The notes under the pieces were generated by a model. That model ran no database searches. It was not told the DNA's origin and worked only from the letters and a program-made list of their open reading frames with translations. 10,276 nt of DNA from an uncultured Eubacteriales bacterium. Lineage in GTDB: Bacteria; Bacillota; Clostridia; Oscillospirales; CAG-382. The stretch covers positions 1-10,276 of the forward strand of contig CAKSCN010000092.1 in assembly GCA_934444485.1 (NCBI GenBank). The letters run 5' to 3'. The position numbers and the translations under genes were made by a program. Below, in pieces: positions 1 through 5,937 of this stretch. Position 1 is the stretch's first letter. Each line of letters opens with the position of its first letter.

Positions 1-930
1 GCATGAGTACATCGAGCAGAGTCCGCAGCCGGAGCAGAAGAAGGTATTGAGGTAAGCCGGGGTATCGGTTGCAATACCGCTTGTTGCGGCACGCATGAAT
101 CTGTGAGGCTCTATCGGATGACCGAGGAGGTTTCTCGAGCAGAGGTCGGTACACATTCTGCACTGACAGCACGCCGACATCGCACGCTTCATGGAGATAC
201 CGATAGGCGTGAGTCGCTTATTTACGATATATGCGTTGCGGGGCATTACGAGAATTGCGTTCGAGGTTTTGGTAACGACGTCTGAGAGCGACGAAATTCT
301 TCCGGTCATGGGTCCTCCGGCGATAATCACGAAATCATCGCAGGTCGCACCGCCGGCGTATTTTATAAGCTCTCCGTAGGTAATGCCGAGAGGAGCCTTG
401 AGGGTAATGGGGTTCTTTACCTCGCCGGCTATCGTTATGTACTTTTCAATAACAGGCTTGCCTTGTGCAACGGCATATGCGGCGTTGAGCATAGTCTCGA
501 CGTTATAGACGGTCACTCCGACCGTTATCGGAAGACATCCCGGGGATACGACTCTTCCGGTGGTTTCGTATATGGTCACGACCTCGTCGCCTGCCGGGTA
601 CACCTCGGGGAGAAGTCCTATGCGTGTTTTCGGGAACTTTTCGAGGTTTGCTTCGACGGCGGCAATCGCATTCTTATATGCCGGCTTTACGGCGATTATG
701 ACGTTCTCCGCACCGACGGCGTCGGCAACCGTTTCGAGAGCGGTCATAATATCAAAGGCATACTTTTCAAGCACCTGTCTGTGGAGTTTCAGAAGCGGTT
801 CGCACTCTGCGCAGTTGAGTATTATGGTATCTGCTTTTTCGTTGAGCTTCGCATACGACGGGAATCCTGCGCCGCCCGCACCGGCAATTCCGGCTTCTCT
901 CATTATTTCGGAAAGCTTTATGAGTTCCAT
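1..930 (-). CDS. pduS: PduS/RnfC-like flavin and iron-sulfur electron-transfer protein, 3' end beyond window
   Basis: The 310 residues present read straight to the window edge without a stop; full PduS-type proteins are roughly 440-450 aa, so about the last third is missing. Visible parts: a glycine-rich nucleotide/flavin-type motif GAGGAGFP at 17-24, NCAECEP at 39-45, an SLBB-like segment around 165-195 (ITIAGEV to YAGG), then two cysteine clusters, C254/C257/C260/C264 (CX2CX2CX3C) and C299/C302/C305/C310, matching two 4Fe-4S sites. The ATG at 928-930 is preceded by AAGGA about 8 nt upstream. A 123-bp gap with no recognisable element separates it from the EutN gene. In propanediol compartments PduS is a shell-associated redox protein thought to move electrons to cobalamin reductase or across the shell. 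This pathway uses a B12-independent enzyme, so the role here is more likely NADH/flavin redox balancing (inference). An Rnf complex subunit is less likely given the shell-gene neighbours. Confidence 0.88.
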   Translation of the reverse strand, partial: MELIKLSEIMREAGIAGAGGAGFPSYAKLNEKADTIILNCAECEPLLKLHRQVLEKYAFDIMTALETVADAVGAENVIIAVKPAYKNAIAAVEANLEKFPKTRIGLLPEVYPAGDEVVTIYETTGRVVSPGCLPITVGVTVYNVETMLNAAYAVAQGKPVIEKYITIAGEVKNPITLKAPLGITYGELIKYAGGATCDDFVIIAGGPMTGRISSLSDVVTKTSNAILVMPRNAYIVNKRLTPIGISMKRAMSACCQCRMCTDLCSRNLLGHPIEPHRFMRAATSGIATDTPAYLNTFFCSGCGLCSMYSC

Positions 931-1053
931 ATCCTTTGTCCTTTCGATAATTGTAAAGCGTCATTCGTGCAAAAGTACATCGTTAATCAAAGTTATACCC
1001 TTGCACGGGTGAGCTTTCCTGCCCGACCCGACTGCGGTTTTTGCGCCGGAGTC

Positions 1054-1323
1054 TTAAAGGTCGAGCTTCTGATCCTCGTCAACAATACCTACTATTGCCG
1101 CATCGACGGGTGCGTTTTCAAGGCGGCAGCCTACTCTTGCGGCGCTTCCGCAGGCTACAAGCACGGTATCTCCGACTCCTGCGCCGACGTTATCGATTGC
1201 GACAAGCTTTTTCGCCGCACTGTCCGTATTGCCGAGAACTTCGACTATCATGAGCTTTTGTCCGACGAGAGCTTCGTTTTTGCGGGTAGCGACAAGACTT
1301 CCCTTTACAATGCCTACTATCAT
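1054..1323 (-). CDS. eutN: EutN/CcmL-type microcompartment vertex protein
   Basis: An 89-aa protein, the standard size for the pentameric BMC-P family that caps the vertices of microcompartments. It starts MIVGIVKGSLVATRKN and continues through KLMIVEVL, the AIDNVGAGVGDTVLVACGSAAR core and the C-terminal DAAIVGIVD strand; all are family hallmarks. I chose the ATG at 1321-1323 because AAAGGACGGAG sits just upstream; a longer reading from a TTG at 1341 would only add a few residues translated from that ribosome-binding site. It lies 21 bp after the tailed BMC-H gene and belongs to the shell cluster. As the only vertex protein in the window it would be needed to close the shell. Confidence 0.93.
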   Translation of the reverse strand: MIVGIVKGSLVATRKNEALVGQKLMIVEVLGNTDSAAKKLVAIDNVGAGVGDTVLVACGSAARVGCRLENAPVDAAIVGIVDEDQKLDL

Positions 1324-1344
1324 GGTTCTCCGTCCTTTCAAAAG

Positions 1345-1740
1345 TTACGATTTCTTCGTGTTCTTCGCACGTGCGCCTGTACGCTTTGCGGTGGTTTTTA
1401 CAGGTTCTGCGGCTGTTTTCTCTGCGGTTTTGTCCTCCGCCTTTTTTCCGGCACCTGCGCCGTTTATTCTCGATGCGGAAAGCTCTGCCATTCTGACGGT
1501 TTCTTCGTGCGGACGTGCTATGACATTCGACGCAAGGATTTCCGATATGCACTGTGCCTTTGCGTTTTCTATGGCTTCGGTGACGTCGGAAACAGTTCCC
1601 TCGACTATCATCGTAACGAGTCTGCCGCCGAGCTTTCTTTCCCATGTGACGAGCGAAACGTTTGCGCTTTTGCACATAATATCGAGTGCGTCAATCGCCG
1701 CCGTTACGCCGGACACTTCAACAAATCCGAGTGATTTCAT
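1345..1740 (-). CDS. BMC-H shell protein with a basic, low-complexity C-terminal tail
   Basis: A 131-aa protein. Residues 1-88 form one BMC domain (MKSLGFVEVSGVTAAIDALD, then VTMIVEGTVSDVTEAIENA, then SNVIARPHEE). The pore loop, KIGSG in canonical shell proteins, reads RKLGGR here (35-40). Residues about 92-131 form an extra tail rich in Ala, Lys, Thr and Arg, beginning INGAGAGKK and ending ARAKNTKKS, with a clear excess of positive charge. Known BMC-H proteins with C-terminal extensions include PduK (an iron-sulfur-type extension) and EutK (a helix-turn-helix-like domain); this tail has no cysteine and looks disordered, so neither label fits. The start ATG follows AAAGGAAAAACAAG. A 74-bp GC-rich gap with a possible weak stem (CGGCG/CGCCG) separates it from the canonical shell gene upstream. 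The protein presumably tiles shell facets as a hexamer with the tails on one face (inference). Confidence 0.9.
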   Translation of the reverse strand: MKSLGFVEVSGVTAAIDALDIMCKSANVSLVTWERKLGGRLVTMIVEGTVSDVTEAIENAKAQCISEILASNVIARPHEETVRMAELSASRINGAGAGKKAEDKTAEKTAAEPVKTTAKRTGARAKNTKKS

Positions 1741-1814
1741 CTTGTTTTTCCTTTCGGTAGGGAGTGATGTACCCCCGGCGACGGGTTGTGCGCCGCCGAG
1801 GATATAGCGTAAAC

Positions 1815-2090
1815 TCAGAACTTGGGGAGAATCTTCTCAACGTCTGCGTGAGGTCTGGGGATAACGTGAGTTGCGATAATCTCGCCGAGCTTGGAAGCCG
1901 CAGCGGCACCGCTCTCAACGGCAGCCTTAACCGCACCGACGTCTCCTCTTACCATAACGGATACGAGGCCGGAGCCTATCTTCTCTGTTCCGACGAGAGT
2001 TACCTCTGCGGATTTTACCATTGCGTCAGCAGCTTCGATTGCAGCTGTGAGTCCTCTTGTTTCGATCATTCCCAATGCTTCCTGTGCCAT
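1815..2090 (-). CDS. pduA: Canonical BMC-H hexameric shell protein (PduA/PduJ/EutM type)
   Basis: A 91-aa single-domain shell protein of textbook form: MAQEALGMIETRGLTAAIEA at the N-terminus, VGTEKIGSGLVSVMVRGDVG containing the KIGSG pore loop, and ATHVIPRPH near the end. Proteins of this type form hexagonal sheets that make the bulk of the shell facets, with the central pore passing small metabolites. The ATG is preceded by AGGAGGAAATCACA, the strongest ribosome-binding site among the shell genes. Together with the separate AT-rich upstream gap, which holds a possible promoter, this suggests this subunit is made in the largest amount (inference). The choice among PduA, PduJ and EutM names is nominal, since the family cannot be split on sequence alone. 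Confidence 0.96.
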   Translation of the reverse strand: MAQEALGMIETRGLTAAIEAADAMVKSAEVTLVGTEKIGSGLVSVMVRGDVGAVKAAVESGAAAASKLGEIIATHVIPRPHADVEKILPKF

Positions 2091-2133
2091 TGTGATTTCC
2101 TCCTAAATAATAATAAAATTTAAGTTAACAAAA

Positions 2134-2162
2134 TTTATATGCAACGCTTTTTGCGTTTACAA
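2134..2162 (-). promoter_or_regulatory. Possible internal promoter with an inverted repeat in its spacer, before the main shell gene
   Basis: In the AT-rich 78-bp gap, minus-strand TTGTAA (2157-2162), 17 bp and TATAAA (2134-2139) form a moderate promoter (4/6 and 5/6). The spacer holds AACGC-AAAAA-GCGTT (2143-2157), which could instead be an mRNA hairpin marking a processing site. Either would raise expression of the canonical shell protein relative to upstream genes. Confidence 0.35.
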
Positions 2163-2168
2163 ACGAGT

Positions 2169-2483
2169 TTACTTTTTGTCAAATGCGTTGAGCTTCAACA
2201 TTTTTTCCGCACCCTCGGTGACGGACGCTATTATGTGCTTTGAAACGACACCTGATATTCGGTTCGCTTCCTTTTCCGCCGCCTCGACCGCCGCCGTTAC
2301 CGCTTCGACGCTTCCTCTGAACTTGACAAGCACTATAAGCGGCACTTTGAGTGAATCGGGGTTTCCGGGTTTATTCTTATCGAAGTTTTCGACTCCTACG
2401 TTCGCCGCTTTACAGCCTGCGTCACACGCCGCAAACGCCGCAACGAGTCCGTACACCTCGATCATTCCAACTGCTTCGGTCAT
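2169..2483 (-). CDS. BMC-H family shell protein with an inserted pore-region loop
   Basis: A 104-aa protein with one BMC domain: MTEAVGMIEVYGLVAAFAAC at the start, VLVKFRGSVEAVTAAVEAAE in the middle and VSKHIIASVTEGAEKML at the end. Where canonical members have a short KIGSG pore loop, this protein has a longer hydrophilic stretch, DKNKPGNPDSLKVPL (residues about 35-49). The pore lining or one face of the hexamer must therefore differ from PduA-like subunits (inference). The usual IPRPH motif is replaced by IIASVTE. AAGGAGAG lies just before the ATG, and the gene starts 15 bp after the alcohol dehydrogenase stop, so they are cotranscribed. The 78 bp after it contains an inverted repeat and possible promoter serving the next shell gene. 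Confidence 0.9.
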   Translation of the reverse strand: MTEAVGMIEVYGLVAAFAACDAGCKAANVGVENFDKNKPGNPDSLKVPLIVLVKFRGSVEAVTAAVEAAEKEANRISGVVSKHIIASVTEGAEKMLKLNAFDKK

Positions 2484-2498
2484 AAAGTTCTCTCCTTA

Positions 2499-3716
2499 TC
2501 AGAGTACAATCGCAATCTTGAGACCCTCTTTTGCAAGGTTCGTCTTATGCGCTTCGTTTATCTTTTCGAGGGGGAACTTATGAGTGATGAGCTTTTCAAG
2601 CGGAATGCCTATTGCCTTTGCTCTCTTGAGAAAGTCGAACGTGGTTGCGTAGTCGCGGAGTGTGTAGACCCACGAACCGACGGTTGTGATTTCCTTTGCG
2701 CAGATATCGAAATGGGGGTTAATGGTTGCGTCTCCGCCGTTTATGAAGAAGCCGAGCTCACAGAGACCGCCGCCGTTTCTTATCATCTTATAGATGTTGG
2801 AGTGAGCGACGGGAGAGCCGGTACACTGGAATGCGAAGTCGGCAAAGTAACCGCCGAACGCCTCCTTGACTCCCTCTCCGAGTGCCTCCGCACCCTTATA
2901 CTCCATAAAGTTTACGGTTTTGTCCGCACCCATAAGGCGTGCGAAATCAAGTCTCATTTTCTCGCTGTCAACGGCGACTATGTTCTCGATGCCCATAGTG
3001 CGGAGTACTGCGATGCAGATAAGACCTATAGGTCCGCAGCCCTGAACGACAACTCTCGAATTGAATCTGAGAATGCCTGTCGTCTTTGCTCTCTCGACCG
3101 CATGAATAAGCACGGCGCAAGGCTCGATAAGTATTCTCGAATCGAGGTCGAGGTCGCTTACGTTGAATATCGACGAGCCGCCTCTTACGAGAAGGTAATC
3201 GGAGAACCAGCCGTTGAGGTGCTTATCGTCGTCGGGGAGAAGTCCGTATACATCCGCACCTCCGACGTTCTGCTTGTTGAGGTCGAACATTGTGATATCG
3301 GGGTTATCCTTGAATATCATGCAGGTGACGACCTTATCGCCCACATGAAGGGGCTTTCCGGCACTGTCGTGAGTGACGTTCTTACCCATCTTTACTATCT
3401 CGCCCGTTCCCTCATGACCGAGGACGACGGGGATAAGTCCGAAGGGGTCTCTCTTGAATTCGTGTGCGTCCGTACCGCATATTCCGCAGCCCTCTACCTT
3501 GACGAGTATATCGTCGTCCGAAAGCTCGGGAATGGGGTATTCCTTAATGTCGAAGTGCTCGAGAGAGGTGAGCATCGCAACACGTCCCGTTTTCGGGATA
3601 GCTCCGTTTGCACGGGGAGCGGCTGACGGTGTGGCTGTCTGCGTATTCGCCGAGCCGTTCATATTTGCGATGACCTGCTTCACGATAGCTTCTATTTTAT
3701 CGGACTGAATATCCAT
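2499..3716 (-). CDS. Zinc-dependent medium-chain alcohol dehydrogenase with N-terminal encapsulation-type helix
   Basis: A 405-aa protein, about 40 aa longer than usual for this family because of an N-terminal extension. Residues 5-20 form an amphipathic helix (KIEAIVKQVIANM core), followed by an Ala/Thr/Pro-rich linker to about residue 43; this is the layout of encapsulation peptides that send enzymes into microcompartments. The catalytic part shows GCGICGTD (C80, D83), GHEGTGEI (H101, E102) and IEPC (C200) as likely zinc ligands, and the Rossmann motif GCGPIG at 226-231. The four-cysteine structural-zinc lobe of classical alcohol dehydrogenases is absent; only one cysteine remains (C132). 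Likely role: reduces propionaldehyde to propanol, or lactaldehyde to 1,2-propanediol, recycling NAD+ inside the compartment. The sequence alone does not decide the substrate. The start is supported by AAAGGAAG upstream; the gene lies 18 bp after the GlcG-like gene. Confidence 0.92.
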   Translation of the reverse strand: MDIQSDKIEAIVKQVIANMNGSANTQTATPSAAPRANGAIPKTGRVAMLTSLEHFDIKEYPIPELSDDDILVKVEGCGICGTDAHEFKRDPFGLIPVVLGHEGTGEIVKMGKNVTHDSAGKPLHVGDKVVTCMIFKDNPDITMFDLNKQNVGGADVYGLLPDDDKHLNGWFSDYLLVRGGSSIFNVSDLDLDSRILIEPCAVLIHAVERAKTTGILRFNSRVVVQGCGPIGLICIAVLRTMGIENIVAVDSEKMRLDFARLMGADKTVNFMEYKGAEALGEGVKEAFGGYFADFAFQCTGSPVAHSNIYKMIRNGGGLCELGFFINGGDATINPHFDICAKEITTVGSWVYTLRDYATTFDFLKRAKAIGIPLEKLITHKFPLEKINEAHKTNLAKEGLKIAIVL

Positions 3717-3734
3717 TCGCTTTTCTTCCTTTCA

Positions 3735-4202
3735 TCAGATTTCCGTGAGTCTCGAAAACACGCCGAGTGCATACTCACCGAGGTAAGTATCCTGTTCCTC
3801 GGTACCTCCGCTCACACCGAAGCCGCCGACGACGCATTCGCCGACCTTGAGCGGTACTCCGCCGCCGAAGATGACTATTCTGCCGCCGTTGGTATTCTGT
3901 ATGCCGTAAAGCGGACCGCCGGGACAGGCAAGTCGGGAAAGCTCCTTAGTCGTCATTTTGAGCGACACTGCGGTATATGCTTTTCCGAGTGCGATGTCGT
4001 AGCTTGCGAGGAAGCTTCCGTCGGCACATTTGACGAGTTTCGGGTTGCCGCCGTCGTCGCACACTGCGCACACGGATTTTACTCCGATGCGTTCCGCTTC
4101 TTTCATGACTTCCCCGACAAGCCTTTCGGCAAGCTCGAGAGTCACCGAGCGGTTTTTTCTTACGCTCTCTGCGACAAGGCGTGCGATTTCTTCGGTATTC
4201 AC
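3735..4202 (-). CDS. GlcG/PduO C-terminal-like (DUF336) protein, possible heme-binding compartment accessory
   Basis: Translated from the GTG at 4200-4202 this is 155 aa, close to the usual size of stand-alone GlcG/HbpS/PduO-C domains. Family features: LTLELAERL-like helix (TLELAERLVGEVMKEAERIG), VCAVCDDGGNPKL, a SYDIALGKAYTAV stretch and a glycine-rich C-terminal half (NGGRIVIFGGGVPLKVG, then GGFGVSGGTEEQD). The start is uncertain: a second in-frame GTG at 4232 would add ten residues and overlap the aldolase. I prefer 4202 because it lies 4 nt after the aldolase TAA and the protein would then begin NTEEIARLVAESVRKN, an amphipathic helix; neither start has a good ribosome-binding site, so termination-reinitiation coupling is likely. 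Related domains bind heme or cobalamin derivatives; the adenosyltransferase half of PduO is absent. Its function in GRM loci is not established. Confidence 0.85.
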   Translation of the reverse strand: MNTEEIARLVAESVRKNRSVTLELAERLVGEVMKEAERIGVKSVCAVCDDGGNPKLVKCADGSFLASYDIALGKAYTAVSLKMTTKELSRLACPGGPLYGIQNTNGGRIVIFGGGVPLKVGECVVGGFGVSGGTEEQDTYLGEYALGVFSRLTEI

Positions 4203-4206
4203 GGGA

Positions 4207-5007
4207 TTACTTGCCGAGAGCGGCGATAACACGCTTGGTTATCTCGGCTATTACGTCGGCGTCGTTCGCAACGTTTCCGCTCGAGCAATTGCCGCCGCAG
4301 GAATGGCAGCTGGGCTTACCCTCTTTTGCGTTGGGGCAAAGGTCAGCGGGGTGTCTTCCCTTCATGCCGAACTTTCTTCTTATTTCGTAGAGTCCCTGTA
4401 CCTGCTCTTCGGAGAGTCTCTTCGGACCGCCGAGCATCTTGGACTGGTAAAGAAGCTGTGCGTAGAACTCGACGGACTCCATCTTGTGATATGCGTTGAG
4501 AAGAGAATCGGAGTAAGCGAGTGCGCCGTGGTTTTCGAGAAGAACTGCGTCGTAGTACGGGAGGTACTTGGAAACGGCGTCGGGGATCTCCTCGGTGGAG
4601 GGTGTGCCGTACTCAGCTATCGGAACGCAGCCGAGAGCGATAACAGCCTCGGGCATAATCGGCTCTGTAAGCGGAATGCCGGCTATCGCAAAGCTTGTTG
4701 CGTAAACGGGGTGAGCGTGTACAACGGAGTTTACGTCGGGTCTCTCCTTATAAACTCTCATATGCATCTTTATCTCGGAAGAGGGCTTGAAGCCTTCGTA
4801 TGCCTGGAGTACATTGCCGTTTGCGTCGACCTTGCATATGTATTCGGGAGTCATGAATCCCTTGGACACGCCCGTAGGTGTGCAGAGAAATTCGTTGTCG
4901 TTGAGCTTTACGGAGATATTGCCGTCGTTTGCGGCTACCATACCTCTGTTGTAAATGCGCTTGCCGATGTCGCAGATCTGTTTTTTGATTTCGTACTCGG
5001 ATGCCAT
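4207..5007 (-). CDS. Class II aldolase, L-fuculose/L-rhamnulose phosphate type, with C-terminal encapsulation-type helix
   Basis: A 266-aa zinc aldolase. Catalytic features of the FucA/AraD family: GNIS at 29-32, PTGVSKG at 44-50, SSEIKMH with E78, the HAHP zinc pair H97/H99 and ENHGA with H160. The fold ends near residue 215; then comes a cysteine-rich linker (C224, C234, C237, C241) and a final amphipathic helix, DVIAEITKRVIAALGK (251-266). FucA-type enzymes split fuculose-1-phosphate into DHAP and L-lactaldehyde, the precursor of 1,2-propanediol; this enzyme is the hallmark of GRM5-type loci, so that reaction is the best guess (rhamnulose-1-phosphate is an alternative substrate). I chose the ATG at 5005-5007 because AAGGAG lies just upstream; an upstream ATG-containing extension to 5067 covers the promoter and should not be coding. 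It is the first gene after an internal promoter. Confidence 0.93.
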   Translation of the reverse strand: MASEYEIKKQICDIGKRIYNRGMVAANDGNISVKLNDNEFLCTPTGVSKGFMTPEYICKVDANGNVLQAYEGFKPSSEIKMHMRVYKERPDVNSVVHAHPVYATSFAIAGIPLTEPIMPEAVIALGCVPIAEYGTPSTEEIPDAVSKYLPYYDAVLLENHGALAYSDSLLNAYHKMESVEFYAQLLYQSKMLGGPKRLSEEQVQGLYEIRRKFGMKGRHPADLCPNAKEGKPSCHSCGGNCSSGNVANDADVIAEITKRVIAALGK

Positions 5008-5028
5008 TTTTTCGTCTCCTTTTTGAAA

Positions 5029-5147
5029 ATGTTGTTTTATTCCGTTTTCATGGGTATATAATACCACAGTTATTTTGATTTGTCAAGGGTTTTCAGCAAA
5101 ATAATGTGGTTTTATTTTTGATTTTTACGATATTGATGTTGTTTTAT
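5029..5147 (-). repeat. Three copies of a 12-bp direct repeat around the internal promoter
   Basis: On the minus strand ATAAAACAACAT occurs exactly at 5136-5147 and at 5029-5040, and with one mismatch (ATAAAACCACAT) at 5104-5115. Two copies lie upstream of the -35 box, 32 bp apart (close to three helical turns), and one lies in the untranslated leader. This is the usual arrangement of operators for a regulator acting on the promoter between them, although no such regulator is in the window. In AT-rich DNA chance similarity is possible for one copy, less so for three in 120 bp. Confidence 0.5.
5058..5086 (-). promoter_or_regulatory. Internal sigma-70/SigA-type promoter for the aldolase-shell segment
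   Basis: On the minus strand TTGACA (5081-5086), a 17-bp spacer and TATTAT (5058-5063) match the vegetative consensus almost perfectly, 6/6 and 5/6. The start of transcription would be near 5051, giving a leader of about 43 nt ending in AAGGAGACGAAAAA before the ATG. It would drive aldolase, GlcG-like, alcohol dehydrogenase and shell genes separately from the dehydratase. Confidence 0.85.
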
Positions 5148-5157
5148 GCCAAGGTTC

Positions 5158-5583
5158 TCAATTTTCAAGGTATTCTATCACTTTTTCGAGTCCGTCCCGG
5201 GTCACGCTGCTTGTGACAAACACCGTCTCACATCCGCAAAGTCTGAGCCACGATTCGGCACGGGGAACATTTGCAAAGGGACTGTCCGCCTTCGTGACGA
5301 TACCGATGACGGGGCGTGTTGCGAGAGGTGCTATATTCGGCGGAAAGAGCGAATACTCCTCGGTTGCCGACACGACAAGTCCGACGACGTCCGCTTCGCA
5401 GGAATAGAGAGCAAGCGCACCGCCGAGGGATGCATTTTCGGCGTATTCGCCGGGAGTATCTATAATATCCGAGGAATAATCGACCGACTGCGTTTTATGG
5501 TACGAGAGGACTTCGTGACGGAGAGCGGCGATGAGCGTACTTTTTCCGCACTCGCTTCTGCCGATAAGGATAAGTCTTTTCAT
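5158..5583 (-). CDS. eutP: EutP/PduV-type small GTPase
   Basis: A 141-aa P-loop protein of the EutP/PduV family, usual length about 145-160 aa. It shows the Walker A/G1 motif GRSECGKST at 8-16, the G3 motif DTPG at 42-45 (preceded by II and followed by EY) and a G4-type TKAD at 97-100. EutP and PduV are encoded in most ethanolamine and propanediol compartment operons; PduV has been linked to shell association and compartment movement, and an acetate kinase activity has been reported for EutP, so the precise role is open. The ATG overlaps the stop of the EutS-type shell gene (ATGA at 5580-5583) and the local ribosome-binding site is weak, indicating translational coupling. It is the last gene before the internal promoter. 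Confidence 0.92.
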   Translation of the reverse strand: MKRLILIGRSECGKSTLIAALRHEVLSYHKTQSVDYSSDIIDTPGEYAENASLGGALALYSCEADVVGLVVSATEEYSLFPPNIAPLATRPVIGIVTKADSPFANVPRAESWLRLCGCETVFVTSSVTRDGLEKVIEYLEN

Positions 5584-5933
5584 GTTTTGGTTATCTCACA
5601 GACGGTAAAGCCGAGCTTCTTTTCGGCGTAATCGGTGACGGCGGCAAAAGCGGATTCGACGTCGTCTATCCTTCCGGTTATGACAAGCGTTCCGCTGAAG
5701 CGGTCCACAAACCCAAGCTCCGAGCCTGAATTTTTGAGTGCGAGGTCTGCGGCTATTATTGCGTACTCCGCCGGCGACATCGTGACGACTCCTATTGCCG
5801 CACCGCCGTAATCGCAGGTGGGGTCGAGTCCGAGCTTGCGGTAGAGGACGGCGTCGGGGCGTGAAATTATATGTGCGAGGGTTATCTGTTTGCCGGGTAC
5901 TATTTCCTGAATTATGCGCTGTTTTTCGTCCAC
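5580..5933 (-). CDS. eutS: EutS/PduU-type circularly permuted BMC shell protein
   Basis: A 117-aa protein matching the EutS/PduU family: RIIQEIVPGKQITLAHIISR at the N-terminus (the PGKQITLAH segment is diagnostic), then GAAIGVVTMSPAEYAIIAADLALKNSG in the middle and FSGTLVITGRIDDVESAF. In this family the BMC fold is circularly permuted and the N-terminal strand forms a small beta barrel that blocks the central pore. The start codon is GTG (5931-5933): it lies 4 nt after the activase stop and is preceded at the proper distance by a perfect AGGAGGT, which settles the start. It overlaps the EutP-type GTPase gene by 4 nt. Confidence 0.95.
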   Translation of the reverse strand: MDEKQRIIQEIVPGKQITLAHIISRPDAVLYRKLGLDPTCDYGGAAIGVVTMSPAEYAIIAADLALKNSGSELGFVDRFSGTLVITGRIDDVESAFAAVTDYAEKKLGFTVCEITKT

Positions 5934-5937
5934 CGTG

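Larger units (their letters stand above)
5011..5157. other. AT-rich intergenic regulatory region before the aldolase gene
   Basis: This gap splits the locus into two transcription segments. On the minus strand it carries the aldolase ribosome-binding site, a near-perfect promoter and three copies of a 12-bp repeat, all described separately. I see no convincing terminator for the upstream segment, so read-through from the main promoter probably adds to expression from the internal one. Confidence 0.7.

Noticed and set aside
463..1734. A 423-codon plus-strand open frame
   Set aside because: It runs antisense across the PduS, EutN and tailed shell genes, is cysteine/arginine/tyrosine-rich with no family features, and exists because the minus-strand genes have biased codon use.
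2547..3626. A 359-codon plus-strand open frame
   Set aside because: It is the antisense shadow of the alcohol dehydrogenase gene, whose minus-strand product has clear catalytic motifs.
4030..5061. A 343-codon plus-strand open frame
   Set aside because: It is antisense to the aldolase and GlcG-like genes and has no start signal or family motif.
5008..5067. N-terminal extension of the aldolase by 20 residues
   Set aside because: The extension overlaps the predicted -10 box and leader, and a good AAGGAG site lies before the internal ATG at 5005-5007.
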